A DNA stretch of 34,698 nt, from NCBI GenBank assembly GCA_964510955.1, contig CAZEDW010000041.1, forward strand, positions 1-34,698, written 5' to 3'. A model generated the notes under the pieces. The model had not been told where the DNA came from, searched no databases, and saw only the letters and a list, made by a program, of their open reading frames with translations. Of the stretch, positions 8,118 to 17,080 are shown piece by piece. The translations under genes and the position numbers were made by a program. Source of the DNA: JAFLCM01 sp964510955 (GTDB lineage: Bacteria; Planctomycetota; Phycisphaerae; Phycisphaerales; UBA1924). Positions within the stretch are counted from its first letter, which is position 1; every line of letters begins with the position of its first letter.

Positions 8118-8317
8118 GGGTTGCCTCCATCGGGTTGCGAATCGGTCCGAGGAGGCCGACAGGCGGCGGGGTCGTCAAGGCGAGAGTCGGGAGATTCCGA
8201 GACGGTTTCGACGGCGCGAAGTGCCCCGGCCCGGAGGCGCACAACCGCTTTGGCCAGCACGCGTGCCAGGTGGTCGCGGCGGTCCTGCGGTGAGGCTGTC
8301 GAGCATCGCGTGGGCAT
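8114..8317 (-). CDS. Small protein at head of recombinase cassette
   Basis: A 67-residue frame whose stop overlaps the DUF2924 start by ATGA. The centre (RRDHLARVLAKAVVRLRAG) is an amphipathic basic helix; the remainder is polar. Small proteins of this sort occur upstream of DUF2924-recombinase pairs, but I cannot give a function. The ATG at 8317 has no clear ribosome binding site, so the true start may be a downstream or alternative codon. It is probably the first gene of the cassette because no gene precedes it. Confidence 0.5.
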   Translation of the reverse strand: MPTRCSTASPQDRRDHLARVLAKAVVRLRAGALRAVETVSESPDSRLDDPAACRPPRTDSQPDGGNP

Positions 8318-8686
8318 AACAACGCCGGCACGCGGTCGTCAGACTGCGTGCGGACAGCTTGGTTACTGCTGCTGCTGCTGGAGCACCTCTGCCAGCCCCG
8401 GACGGGGAAGGCAGGGCACACTACTAATTGATGCGCTCTGGGTTCGAGTGCGCCAACGGACCCCGAAAAAAACTGTGGCGCTAACCAAGAATCTTCGTTA
8501 ACCGGCTCTCCCGAGAGTTCGAGAGTCCGGGGCCGCCGGGCCGATCCGGAACGTCCACTGTTGGGATCGGGGCGGATCGGGGCGACGCGAACTGAGAGTC
8601 TGGCGTGGCACCAGCGCAGCGAGTTCGCTCGGGAAAACACGGACCTTCTCGCGCAGCTTGCCCGAGGCCATTCGGCGGGCCGCTAA

Positions 8687-8722
8687 ACGAAAAACGCCCC
8701 CCGAACCGCGTTCGGAAGGCGT
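8687..8722 (-). terminator. Minus-strand intrinsic terminator
   Basis: On the plus strand CGCC, two bases, CCGAAC (8701-8706), CGC, GTTCGG (8710-8715), two bases, GGCG form a stem with an internal mismatch. On the minus strand it is followed by TTTTTCGTTT, which is the layout of an intrinsic terminator. No minus-strand gene upstream of it is convincing, so its transcript is unknown. Confidence 0.55.
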
Positions 8723-8894
8723 GAACTCCCCGAGCGAAGCCGTTTCGAACGCGCTCTCGGGTGTACTTGGGCTCGCCAAGACGAGAGATCCTGATCTCGC
8801 TGCAAAGGGCGTCCGGATCACGCCGAAAAATGAGCCGAATTGACCTGCCCAAACACCCGACGAACACCAGGCGGCCCAATGCAACTGGGTCGAA

Positions 8895-8923
8895 TTGTCG
8901 ATAGTGCGGGTGAACCCGATAGT
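8895..8923 (+). promoter_or_regulatory. Weak sigma-70-like promoter candidate for efflux operon
   Basis: TTGTCG (8895-8900) and GATAGT (8918-8923) are spaced by 17 bases, each matching four of six consensus positions. CGATAGT occurs twice (at ~8898 and ~8917), which could also be an operator. No metal-responsive regulator gene is encoded nearby. The match is modest and could be chance. Confidence 0.22.
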
Positions 8924-8936
8924 CTGCCTGACAGGT

Positions 8937-9377
8937 ATGATTCTCTGGATGGCTCTCGTCACCCGTCTCATTCTGGCGCTCATGCTCGTCGTGCAGTCCC
9001 TGCCCGGATTTGCCGTTGAGCGCTGCGCTGAGATGAAGGGTGGTGCCGAGACGACACTTGGTCAAGCGGCGATGGCGGATGAAGCTGCCTGCCCGTGCTG
9101 CTCGGGTGGGGCCGTCGAGAAGTCGGGTACGGCGTGCGGCAACCGAGATGCGGTCACGTTGTGCAAGTGCGGAACGCCGCGACCCGAGCAGCCAAAAGCA
9201 CCGCCGTCAGAGCCCAAGGTCGAGCGCACGCAGCTCCTTGCTGTGGTGCTCCCAACGGTTTTGAGCTTTGCGCTCACGGAACCGGTGCCCGCGCAGTTCC
9301 ATTGGGACCGCCTCGGCGGAGCTGCGAAGCGGCCGACGAACTCGATCCAGTCTGTCCTGTGCGTTTGGGTGGTGTAG
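8937..9377 (+). CDS. Cysteine-rich membrane protein, head of efflux operon
   Basis: A 146-residue protein. A hydrophobic segment at the N-terminus (MALVTRLILALMLVVQSLPG) is a signal anchor or signal peptide. A cysteine-rich central part follows (ACPCC, then C, then LCKCG), then a proline-rich stretch and a second hydrophobic segment (LLAVVLPTVLSFALTE). The cysteines suggest binding of a soft metal such as Cu(I) or Ag(I) on the outer face of the membrane; this is inference from composition and from lying 119 bases before the efflux genes. I know of no named family. The start is uncertain: ATG codons at 8895, 8937 and 8949 are all possible and none has a strong ribosome site. Confidence 0.6.
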   Translation: MILWMALVTRLILALMLVVQSLPGFAVERCAEMKGGAETTLGQAAMADEAACPCCSGGAVEKSGTACGNRDAVTLCKCGTPRPEQPKAPPSEPKVERTQLLAVVLPTVLSFALTEPVPAQFHWDRLGGAAKRPTNSIQSVLCVWVV

Positions 9378-9496
9378 CGAAGCGACGCCCTAGGTGCATT
9401 GCGCGCTCAGGGAATCGCTGAATCGCTTTTCACCGTCGTGCTGCTGCCTCATGAGGCGGCGGCGACCCTAATCAACGCAGTTCAGGACGCCACCCC

Positions 9497-10981
9497 ATGA
9501 ACGTCTCTTTCGCAGCGTCGCGCCCAGTGGGCGTTACGCAGTCCCTTGTCGGATTTGACCGGGTACGCGGGCCGGTCCGGCTTGTTCGCCGCTCCTCACT
9601 GCTCGCGAGTGTGCTCATGGCAGGCTTAATGCCGGGCTGCACCCTGACACCACAAGGCACGAAGCACGAGCAGGCGAAGCTCGCGGAGGCGGGAAGGCCG
9701 TACGAGCCCCCGGTCGAGCAGCGAACCCTGCCCGAGCTCCCGGCATCGCCGACCTGGCGGGACGTACTGAGCCGCGCGTTTCTCGCCAACGGCGACTTGG
9801 AAGCGTCGTACTTCGAGTGGAAGGCGGCGGTGGAGCGCATCGAGATGGCGTCGGCCTATCCGAACTCGAATGTGCAGGTCGGCTATTCGTACATGTTCTC
9901 GTCTGAGAAGATGAAGACGTTCGACCGGCAGACGTTTGCGTTCGGGTTCGATCCCTCGATGAACCTGTCGTTCCCCACCAAGGTCCAGCAGAAGGGAAAG
10001 GTGGCGCTCGACGAGGCTCGTGCCGCCGGAGAACGGTTCCGAACGGCGAAGTTCGATCTCCAGCGCCGAGTGCTCAGCCAGTGGGCCGACCTGCGGATGC
10101 TCGAGGCCAAGCAACGGGTTCAAGCCGAGCAGGTGTCGCTCAGCCGACTGGCGATCGACGCGATCCGGGCCAAGGCGCAGGCCGGGGGAGTCCAACGCGA
10201 TCTGCTGCGGGCCGAGGCGTCGCTGCGAACCCAGGAGAACAACTTTCAGAACACCCAGGCGGAGCTTTCGGCGATGCGGGCGATGCTCAACGGCATGCTC
10301 GCACGCGATCCGAGCGCCGCGCTCGACACTTCGCAGGACGTGCCGCGGGAGATCGTGGCGTCCGACCCCGAGATCCTCGCGAGCGCCGTCGAGTTGAATC
10401 CCGAGATCGCGAGTCTTGCCCGGCAGGCCGAGGGTCGGAGCGATGCGCTGGAACTGGCCAGGATGCAGTGGATTCCCGACATCAACCCTTCCTTTATTTT
10501 CACCGGCAACGTGTCGCAGGCCCTGGGGGCAACCGTCATGCTGCCGACCACCATCGCCGAGATCCGCGGCGGCATCCGCGAGGCCGAGGCGATGCTCAGG
10601 GCTGGTGAGGCGATGCTTCGTCAGACCCGGAGCGATCGCGCCGCCACACTTGTGGCCACCCTTGTGGCGCTTCGCAACAGCGAGCGTCAGGCCACGCTCT
10701 TTGAGACCACGCTCGTTCCGTTGGCCGACCGCGTTCTGTCCAACACCCGGCAGACATACGCCGCGGGTTCGGCGATGTACCTCGACCTGCTCGAAGCCCA
10801 GGGAATGGTGCTGGACACGAGGTTTATGGCGATCGAGGCCCATGCCGCACGCGACAAGCGACTCGCTGAGCTGGAAGCGCTCATGGGAACGGACATCGAG
10901 ACGCTCTCCACTTCGCCCGCAGCTGTACGCACAACTGCAGAGATGACAACTGCCCGAGAGGAGGCACGCCATGACCGCTGA
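9497..10981 (+). CDS. cusC: TolC/CusC-type outer-membrane efflux protein
   Basis: A 494-residue outer-membrane channel subunit of a metal-exporting RND pump. After a 28-residue lead, a hydrophobic segment ends in LMPGC near residue 48, which resembles a lipobox, so it is probably a lipoprotein. The rest has the two long helical hairpin repeats of the OEP family (for example EARAAGERFRTAKFDLQRRV and RGGIREAEAMLRAGEAMLRQ). Spacing to the ATG from AGGA is nine bases. The long N-terminal lead suggests that a later start is possible. It overlaps the membrane-fusion gene by 11 bases, so the three pump genes are one coupled unit. Confidence 0.88.
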   Translation: MNVSFAASRPVGVTQSLVGFDRVRGPVRLVRRSSLLASVLMAGLMPGCTLTPQGTKHEQAKLAEAGRPYEPPVEQRTLPELPASPTWRDVLSRAFLANGDLEASYFEWKAAVERIEMASAYPNSNVQVGYSYMFSSEKMKTFDRQTFAFGFDPSMNLSFPTKVQQKGKVALDEARAAGERFRTAKFDLQRRVLSQWADLRMLEAKQRVQAEQVSLSRLAIDAIRAKAQAGGVQRDLLRAEASLRTQENNFQNTQAELSAMRAMLNGMLARDPSAALDTSQDVPREIVASDPEILASAVELNPEIASLARQAEGRSDALELARMQWIPDINPSFIFTGNVSQALGATVMLPTTIAEIRGGIREAEAMLRAGEAMLRQTRSDRAATLVATLVALRNSERQATLFETTLVPLADRVLSNTRQTYAAGSAMYLDLLEAQGMVLDTRFMAIEAHAARDKRLAELEALMGTDIETLSTSPAAVRTTAEMTTAREEARHDR

Positions 10982-13028
10982 GACCACGAACTCACCTTCA
11001 TCCAATAACGCTCGTCCACTCCAGCCGCCCCGTGGACGCGTTCCGCTCCTCCTCGCGATCCTGGCTTTCACAACCGGCGGCGTTTATGTCGGTATGCGCT
11101 GGCACACGACTTTCGAGCGCTGGCTCGTGCCCGGCGCGGGGAGCGGTTCGACGTCTAGCTCCGACCGGGCCGACACCGAAGCCGGTGCGTCAAAGAAGCA
11201 GCTCTGGACGTGCGGAATGCACCCGCAAGTGATCCAGGATCACCCGGGCGACTGCCCGATCTGTCACATGAAGCTCACACCGCTGGTGACCGGGGATGGT
11301 CCCGCGACTGCCTCCGCTTCTCCGGCAGTCGGCGAAGCCAGCGCTCCGGCCAAGCGTGATCGGAAGGTGAAGTACTGGCACGACCCGATGATGAATCCTC
11401 CGTACATCTCGGATCGACCGGGCAAGAGCCCGATGGGCATGGAACTGGTGCCGGTGTATGAGGAGGAGCCTCAGCTCGCGGGCGCGGCGGTGCTCATTGA
11501 CCCTGCCATCGTGCAGAACATGGGCGTCCGCACCGTCAATGCGGTGAGGGGCACGCTGAAGCAGCGCGTGCGGGCAACCGCCACCCTCGCTGAGCCTGAG
11601 TCGGCCCGCACCGACATCAACCTCCGGGTGTCGGGGTGGATTGAGAAGCTCTACGCAGACACCGACGGGATGAGCGTCCGAGAGGGCGACCCGCTGTTCG
11701 ATCTGTACAGCCCGGACCTTCGGCTGGCGATCGAGGAACTGATCGCGGCCACGCGAGCGGGAACGCCGCACGCCGCAGATGGCGCAGCTTCACTCCGAGG
11801 AACGGGCGAGTCGCTCATGGCCGCTGCACGGCTGCGTCTGGAAACGCTCGGGCTGTCGCCTGAGCAGATCGATCACATGGCCAGCCTGGAGCACGCGCCG
11901 GCGACGGTGACGTTCACTTCGCCAATCGACGGCGTCGTGGTGGACAAAGCCAACGTCTACAAGGGCTCCTCGGTGATGTCGGGGCAACTGGTTCTGCGCC
12001 TTGCGGATCGATCCACCATGTGGGTTGAGAGCCGAGTGCCGGAAGGCCTGTTCAGCCGGGTTCGAGTCGGCCAGTCCGCGGCCATTACGGTTGACGGAAT
12101 CCAAGGTCGCGAGATCACCGGCGATGTCGTGTTCATCCATCCCAACTTCGACGAGATGACGCGGACCGGAATGGTCCGCGTGGCGGTGCCGAACCCAGAT
12201 GGAGCACTGCGTGCCGGGATGTTCGCCGTCGCCGCGATCGACTCGGCCAGCACCGACGAAGTCACGATCGTGCCGCGCGAAGCGGTGATTGATTCGGGTG
12301 AGTCGCAACTGGTCTTTGTCTCCACCGGCAAGGGCCGGTACGAGCCGCGCCGCGTCGTCGTCGGCGCGCCCGGCGATGGTGGCTTCGTGCAGATCGTGTC
12401 GGGCGTCGCACCCGGGGAGACTGTTGTTGCCAGCGGGCAGTTCCTGCTAGATTCCGAGAGCCGCCTCCGCGAAGCCATCGCCAAGTTCCTCGGGCAAGAC
12501 GCCAGTTCGTCTTCTACCCCGCCAGCGCCGCCGGCTCAGCACACCGAGCATGCTTCGGCAACAGACTCGAAGGCCCCCGCTTCGCTGGTGGACCGGGTCG
12601 TCGCTGAATACCTGGCCATCGCGGAGCCCCTCGGCCAGGAACAACCGGACACTCCGCCCGCGAAGGTGGACGGGCTGCTCTCGGCCCTCGACCGGCTCAT
12701 GGAGAAGGCCGAGGGCGCAGACGCCAAACGGCTCGGCACCGAAGCTCGCCGCGCGGTGGCCTCCATGCAATCCCAGAGCACGGACAAGCAACGTGAAGTC
12801 TTCAAGAGCGTAAGCGCCGCAGTGATCGCTCTGGTTGAATCGATGCCGCCGTCGGCGACGGTGGCAGCATCCCTCTATGTGGCGAACTGTCCGATGGCCA
12901 AGGCCGATTGGCTGCAGCGGTCACTGGACCTGGCAAACCCCTACTACGCCGAAGACATGAAGGAGTGCGGCACGATCGTGCGTCGCGTTGGCGAGAAGCC
13001 CGCGCCCGGCAAGCGGGGTGCGCCATGA
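10971..13028 (+). CDS. cusB: CusB-type periplasmic adaptor with two metal-binding motifs
   Basis: A 685-residue membrane-fusion protein linking the pump to the outer-membrane channel. One transmembrane anchor lies at ~25-42. Two heavy-metal-binding motifs follow. The first (~79-106) has CGMHP and CPICHMKLTPL; the second (~135-163) has YWHDPMMNPP and GKSPMGMELVPVY. Then comes the adaptor body (~180-490: beta-barrel, lipoyl-like and hairpin regions, with FTSPIDGVVVDKANVYKG). An extra C-terminal domain (~560-675) ends with an ANCPMAKADW metal-site-like motif similar to the DUF3347 domains fused to or beside CusB. It is longer than a typical ~400-residue CusB because of these additions. Substrate Cu(I)/Ag(I) is inferred from these motifs and from CusA. 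Confidence 0.92.
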   Translation: MTAETTNSPSSNNARPLQPPRGRVPLLLAILAFTTGGVYVGMRWHTTFERWLVPGAGSGSTSSSDRADTEAGASKKQLWTCGMHPQVIQDHPGDCPICHMKLTPLVTGDGPATASASPAVGEASAPAKRDRKVKYWHDPMMNPPYISDRPGKSPMGMELVPVYEEEPQLAGAAVLIDPAIVQNMGVRTVNAVRGTLKQRVRATATLAEPESARTDINLRVSGWIEKLYADTDGMSVREGDPLFDLYSPDLRLAIEELIAATRAGTPHAADGAASLRGTGESLMAAARLRLETLGLSPEQIDHMASLEHAPATVTFTSPIDGVVVDKANVYKGSSVMSGQLVLRLADRSTMWVESRVPEGLFSRVRVGQSAAITVDGIQGREITGDVVFIHPNFDEMTRTGMVRVAVPNPDGALRAGMFAVAAIDSASTDEVTIVPREAVIDSGESQLVFVSTGKGRYEPRRVVVGAPGDGGFVQIVSGVAPGETVVASGQFLLDSESRLREAIAKFLGQDASSSSTPPAPPAQHTEHASATDSKAPASLVDRVVAEYLAIAEPLGQEQPDTPPAKVDGLLSALDRLMEKAEGADAKRLGTEARRAVASMQSQSTDKQREVFKSVSAAVIALVESMPPSATVAASLYVANCPMAKADWLQRSLDLANPYYAEDMKECGTIVRRVGEKPAPGKRGAP

Positions 13029-16000
13029 TTGCTCGCCTCATCGAACTCTCCATCCGGAATCGCTTCATGGTCCTTCTGCTGACGGCGGTGCTGGTCGGCT
13101 CGGGCCTGTGGTCGATCTTCCACATCCGCCTGGATGCGATCCCCGACCTGTCGGACGTGCAGGTCATCGTGACAACGGAGTACCCGGGGCAGAATCCGGA
13201 AGTGGTCGATCAGCAGGTGACCTACCCGCTCGCGAGCGCCATGCTCGCGGTACCGGGCTCAACGGTTGTGCGCGGCTACAGCATGTTCGAGCAGTCGTTC
13301 GTGTACGTCCTGTTCGAGGACGGCACCGACATCTACTGGGCGCGCAGCCGCGTGCTGGAGTATCTCAACTTCGCCCGTGATCGCCTGCCCAAGGGCGTCG
13401 AGCCCAAGCTCGGTCCGGACGCGACGGGCGTCGGCTGGGTCTACCAGTACGTGCTCTTTCCAGGCTACTACAGCCCCGATCATCCCAAGGGCCTCTGGCG
13501 TGATCCGGAGCGTGACCGTTGGTACGCCTCGGCCGAAGATGCGCCCAAAGACCGGAGGGAAGTACTCGTCAAGGTTCGAGCGTTTGAGAAGCCCGGCGTG
13601 GACCCGCTGACCGATACGCCTCTGGTCTCGGCTAATCAGGACCTCGCTCAGCTCCGCAGCCTCCAAGATTGGTATCTGCGCTATCCGCTCACCTCCGTCG
13701 AGGATGTGTCCGAGGTCGCCTCCATCGGCGGCTTCGTCCGCCAGTACCAGGTCGTGCTCGATCCGCTCAAGCTGCAGGCATACCGCCTTCCGCTCCGCGA
13801 CGTGATGATGGCGGTGCAGCGGTCCAACAACGATGTGGGCGGTGCGGTCATCGAGCTCTCCGAGAACGAGTACATGGTCCGCAGCCGCGGATACCTCCGC
13901 GGGCTCGACGACCTGGCGAAGGTTCCTGTCGGCGTCGGCGAGAAGGGCACGCCGATCATGCTGGGCGACGTCGCCACCCTCCAGATCGGGGGCGAGATGC
14001 GCCGCGGTGTGGGGGAACTCGACGGCAAGGGGGAGGCCGTCGGCGGCGTGGTGGTTGCTCGCTTCGGTGCAAACGCCCACAAGGTGATCGCCGACGTGAA
14101 GGCCAAGCTGGCTTCGCTTGAGGATGGCCTGCCGCCCGGCGTGTTCATCAAGACTACCTACGACCGTTCCAACCTCATCAACCGCTCGGTGGCCACGCTG
14201 CGCAACACACTGGTCGAAGAGATCATCGTCGTCGGCCTCGTGTGCATTCTGTTCCTCCTGCACATGCGGAGTGAGCTGGTCGCCGTGTTCGTCGTGCCGT
14301 CGAGCGTCGTGGCCGCGCTGCTGGTCATGCACCTCTTGGGGATCAACGCGAACATCATGTCGCTGGGCGGGATCGCCATCTCCATCGGCGTGGTCGTCGA
14401 TTCGGCGGTGATCATGGTCGAGAACGGCCACAAGCACCTCGACCGCGAAGAAGAGCGTCTGGCCGCCGGGCACCCGCCGACCCCTCGCATCGAGATCATG
14501 ACCGCCGCGGCCAAGGAGGTCGGCCCGCAGCTCTTCTTCTCCCTGCTCATCATCACTGTTTCGTTCCTGCCGGTGTTCGTGCTCGGCGGGGAGGCGGGCC
14601 GGCTCTTCAAGCCGCTGGCGTTTACCAAGACCTTCGCGATGGCCGCAGCAGCGATCCTCTCGATCACCATCATCCCCGTGCTGATGCACTACTTCATCAC
14701 CGGGCGTGTGCTCCCCAAGCGTTGGGGCTTTGTGACCAACACCGCAATCACGCTCTGCGCGGTCCTTCTCCCGGCAGCCGCTCTCTACATGATCGCGTCG
14801 AACCTTCCGAACCTGGAGCACTTCCGCTGGTGGATCGCCGGCGGCTGGGCGGTGTTGGCGCTGATGCTCCTGCTCCCGCAAAAGATCATCCACGAGCACC
14901 ACAGCCCGATCAGTCGGGCGCTGCAGTGGGTGTACGAGCCGGTCTTCCGGGCCGCGATGGCCCGGCCATTCGTCGTTCTGTTCCTCGCCGCCGCCGCGCT
15001 GGCGTCAACCTGGTACCCGTTCTCCAAGATGGGCACGGAGTTCATGCCGCCGCTGGATGAGGGCGACCTGCTCTACATGCCCACCACGGACCCGTCGATC
15101 AGCATCACCAAGAGCAAGGAACTGCTCCAGCAAACCGACAAGCTCATCAAGACATTCCCCGAGGTGATGAGCGTGCACGGCAAGATCGGCCGTGCCGAGA
15201 CCGCTACCGATCCGGCTCCGCTCTCGATGATCGAGACGGTCGTTCAGCTCAACCCCGACCACACCCAGTGGCGGACCCGCACGCCGGACTACTTCTTCAG
15301 TTCCTGGCCGTCGTGGCTCCAGAAGCCGTTCCACGCGACATTCTGGCCTGCGGAGAAGCCGATCACGACCGAGGAACTCAAGTTCGGCTGGTCCGACCCG
15401 GATGGCACGATGCACGCTGGCCTGAACTCTGTGGTTTCGTTCCCCGGCATGGCCAACGCCTGGCCGTTCCCGATCGAGAACCGGATCAACATGCTCGCAA
15501 CCGGCATCAAGACGCCGGTGGGCATCAAGATCATGGGCCCGGACCTCAAGGTGCTGTCCAATCTCGCCGAGCGGGCTGCCTCCGCCGTGCGGACCATCGA
15601 CGGCACGGTCTCCGCCTACGCCGAGCGCACCTTCGGCGGGAACTACCTGGACATCGACATCGACCGAGAGGCCGCGGCCCGGTACGGGCTCACCGTCTCC
15701 GACGTGCAGGACGTGATCCAGTCCGCCATCGGCGGCATGAACGTCACGACCACCGTCGAAGGGGTCGAACGCTATCCGCTTAACATCCGCTACCACCGCG
15801 ACTATCGCGATGACATCCCGGCGCTGGAGCAGGTGCTGGTGACCAGCACCATGCCCGGTCCCAAGGGCGAGCGAGCACAGGTTCCACTCGGCCAGATCGC
15901 CAAGATCAAGCTGACGCCCGGAGCGCCGATGATCCGCTCGGAGAACGCCCAGCGCACCGCGTGGATCTTTGTGGACATCGCGGGGCGCGACCTCGGCGGG

Positions 16001-16666
16001 TACATCGCCGAGGCCCGCCGTGTCGTTGCGAAGGATGTGCCGCTACCCCCCGGTTACACGCTCGTGTTCTCCGGGCAGTTCGAGTTCTGGGAGAAGACTG
16101 TTCCACGGCTGGTCGCCGCCAGCGCGCTCGCGCTCGTGGCGATCGTCTTCCTGCTCTACGTCAGCAGCCGGTCGTGGTTACGGGTGGGCGTGGTCATGCT
16201 GGCCGTGCCGTTTAGCCTCGTCGGCGCGTTCTGGTTCATGCACGCCCTCGACTTCAACCTCTCGCTCGCGGTCGTCATCGGCATCATCGCCCTCGCGGGG
16301 CTGGACGCCGAGACCGGTATGGTCATGCTGCTCTACCTCGACAACAGCTTCGACCGCTTCCGCGAGCAAGGACGAATGGCCTCGCTCGCCGACCTGTACG
16401 CAGCCGTGCACGACGGTGCAGTCAAACGCATCCGCCCCAAGGCGATGACCGTCGCTGCTGCATTCATCGGCCTCGTGCCCCTGCTCTGGGCCCAGGGCAC
16501 CGGCGCAGACACCATGCGCCGCATCGCTGCACCGATGATCGGTGGACTGCTCATCAGCTTCGTGATGGAGCTGCTGGTCTATCCCGTTGTGTTCTACCTC
16601 GCCAAGCGGTGGCAGCACCGCCACGAGTTCCGCCAGCATCAGCCCGCGCGTGTCGGGCTGCCGTGA
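13025..16666 (+). CDS. cusA: CusA-type heavy-metal RND efflux pump
   Basis: A 1213-residue inner-membrane proton-driven exporter, the usual range or slightly long for heavy-metal RND pumps. It starts LIELSIRNRFMVLLL and has twelve expected membrane segments. Visible proton-relay motifs are GVVVDSAVIMVENGHKHL (TM4) and GLDAETGMVMLLYLD (TM10), with KRIRPKAMTVAAAF following. The methionine metal sites known for CusA are present in EFMPPLDEGDLLYMP and ETATDPAPLSM. The monovalent Cu/Ag class is therefore more likely than the divalent Czc class. An insert around residues 560-625 and another at ~745-800 are longer than in E. coli CusA. The ATG at 13025 overlaps the cusB stop as ATGA, so I reject the longer upstream frame. 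Confidence 0.95.
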   Translation: MIARLIELSIRNRFMVLLLTAVLVGSGLWSIFHIRLDAIPDLSDVQVIVTTEYPGQNPEVVDQQVTYPLASAMLAVPGSTVVRGYSMFEQSFVYVLFEDGTDIYWARSRVLEYLNFARDRLPKGVEPKLGPDATGVGWVYQYVLFPGYYSPDHPKGLWRDPERDRWYASAEDAPKDRREVLVKVRAFEKPGVDPLTDTPLVSANQDLAQLRSLQDWYLRYPLTSVEDVSEVASIGGFVRQYQVVLDPLKLQAYRLPLRDVMMAVQRSNNDVGGAVIELSENEYMVRSRGYLRGLDDLAKVPVGVGEKGTPIMLGDVATLQIGGEMRRGVGELDGKGEAVGGVVVARFGANAHKVIADVKAKLASLEDGLPPGVFIKTTYDRSNLINRSVATLRNTLVEEIIVVGLVCILFLLHMRSELVAVFVVPSSVVAALLVMHLLGINANIMSLGGIAISIGVVVDSAVIMVENGHKHLDREEERLAAGHPPTPRIEIMTAAAKEVGPQLFFSLLIITVSFLPVFVLGGEAGRLFKPLAFTKTFAMAAAAILSITIIPVLMHYFITGRVLPKRWGFVTNTAITLCAVLLPAAALYMIASNLPNLEHFRWWIAGGWAVLALMLLLPQKIIHEHHSPISRALQWVYEPVFRAAMARPFVVLFLAAAALASTWYPFSKMGTEFMPPLDEGDLLYMPTTDPSISITKSKELLQQTDKLIKTFPEVMSVHGKIGRAETATDPAPLSMIETVVQLNPDHTQWRTRTPDYFFSSWPSWLQKPFHATFWPAEKPITTEELKFGWSDPDGTMHAGLNSVVSFPGMANAWPFPIENRINMLATGIKTPVGIKIMGPDLKVLSNLAERAASAVRTIDGTVSAYAERTFGGNYLDIDIDREAAARYGLTVSDVQDVIQSAIGGMNVTTTVEGVERYPLNIRYHRDYRDDIPALEQVLVTSTMPGPKGERAQVPLGQIAKIKLTPGAPMIRSENAQRTAWIFVDIAGRDLGGYIAEARRVVAKDVPLPPGYTLVFSGQFEFWEKTVPRLVAASALALVAIVFLLYVSSRSWLRVGVVMLAVPFSLVGAFWFMHALDFNLSLAVVIGIIALAGLDAETGMVMLLYLDNSFDRFREQGRMASLADLYAAVHDGAVKRIRPKAMTVAAAFIGLVPLLWAQGTGADTMRRIAAPMIGGLLISFVMELLVYPVVFYLAKRWQHRHEFRQHQPARVGLP

Positions 16667-16684
16667 TCATTGAAAGGATTCGCC

Positions 16685-17023
16685 ATGAAGAATCTCTCCC
16701 GCAGCGCTTTCCCCGTTCTATCCGGCCTGCTGCTCGCGTCCGTCCTCTCGGCGTGCGCCTCCGACAAGCACACCATGACCGCGTCCGCCGACGGCAAGGT
16801 CGCGGTCTGCCGCGCGTGCTACGACGAGATCTCGAAGGTGCGGAGCACCCAGCCCCGCACCGGCATCACGACGACCAGGACCATCACCACGCACATGTGC
16901 CCGGACTGCAAGTCGGAGCTGTCGGTCTTCACCGAGGGCTCGACGCTGAAGGCCAAGTGCGCCAAGTGCGCTCCCGACGGCGTGGACTGCGACCGCTGCG
17001 TCCCCAAGCCGGAAACCAAGTAA
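16685..17023 (+). CDS. CxxC-rich lipoprotein of efflux operon
   Basis: A 112-residue protein with a lipoprotein signal (hydrophobic segment then LSAC near residue 24). The mature part has four CxxC pairs: CRAC, CPDC, CAKC and CDRC. It could bind Cu(I)/Ag(I) or zinc in the periplasm. No CusF-like gene occurs in this operon, so this and the next gene may be the metal chaperones; that is inference. AAAGGA lies eight bases before the ATG at 16685. It follows cusA by 18 bases. The family is not named to my knowledge. Confidence 0.8.
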   Translation: MKNLSRSAFPVLSGLLLASVLSACASDKHTMTASADGKVAVCRACYDEISKVRSTQPRTGITTTRTITTHMCPDCKSELSVFTEGSTLKAKCAKCAPDGVDCDRCVPKPETK

Positions 17024-17080
17024 CCGTTCAACGCCACTCACCGTTCCACGCTCACCGCACACTCATTCAAGGAGCCTCTC

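Larger units (their letters stand above)
8318..8936. other. Non-coding strip, probable element boundary
   Basis: About 620 bases without a convincing gene between the recombinase cassette and the efflux operon. It holds a run of five CTG (8366-8380), a hairpin with CTGCC/GGCAG ends (8389-8414), a near-palindrome AAGAATCTT flanked by direct repeats CGCTAACC (8479-8486) and CGTTAACC (8496-8503), and a minus-strand terminator (separate entry). Two T-loop-like TTCGAG strings (~8443 and ~8516) lack paired stems and are not tRNA ends. Serine integrase attachment sites usually lie beside the integrase cassette, so one end of the element may be here. Confidence 0.5.

Noticed and set aside
8366..8380. 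Five CTG units as a microsatellite of interest
   Set aside because: Short, and common in GC-rich DNA; no coding or structural role seen.
8443..8530. Two TTCGAG strings like the T-loop of a tRNA, possible tRNA attachment site
   Set aside because: The five bases on each side do not pair and no acceptor, D or anticodon stem can be built.
8498..8983. 161-codon minus frame and a 61-codon plus frame (8658-8843)
   Set aside because: Both cross the intrinsic terminator hairpin, have no domain and no good ribosome site.
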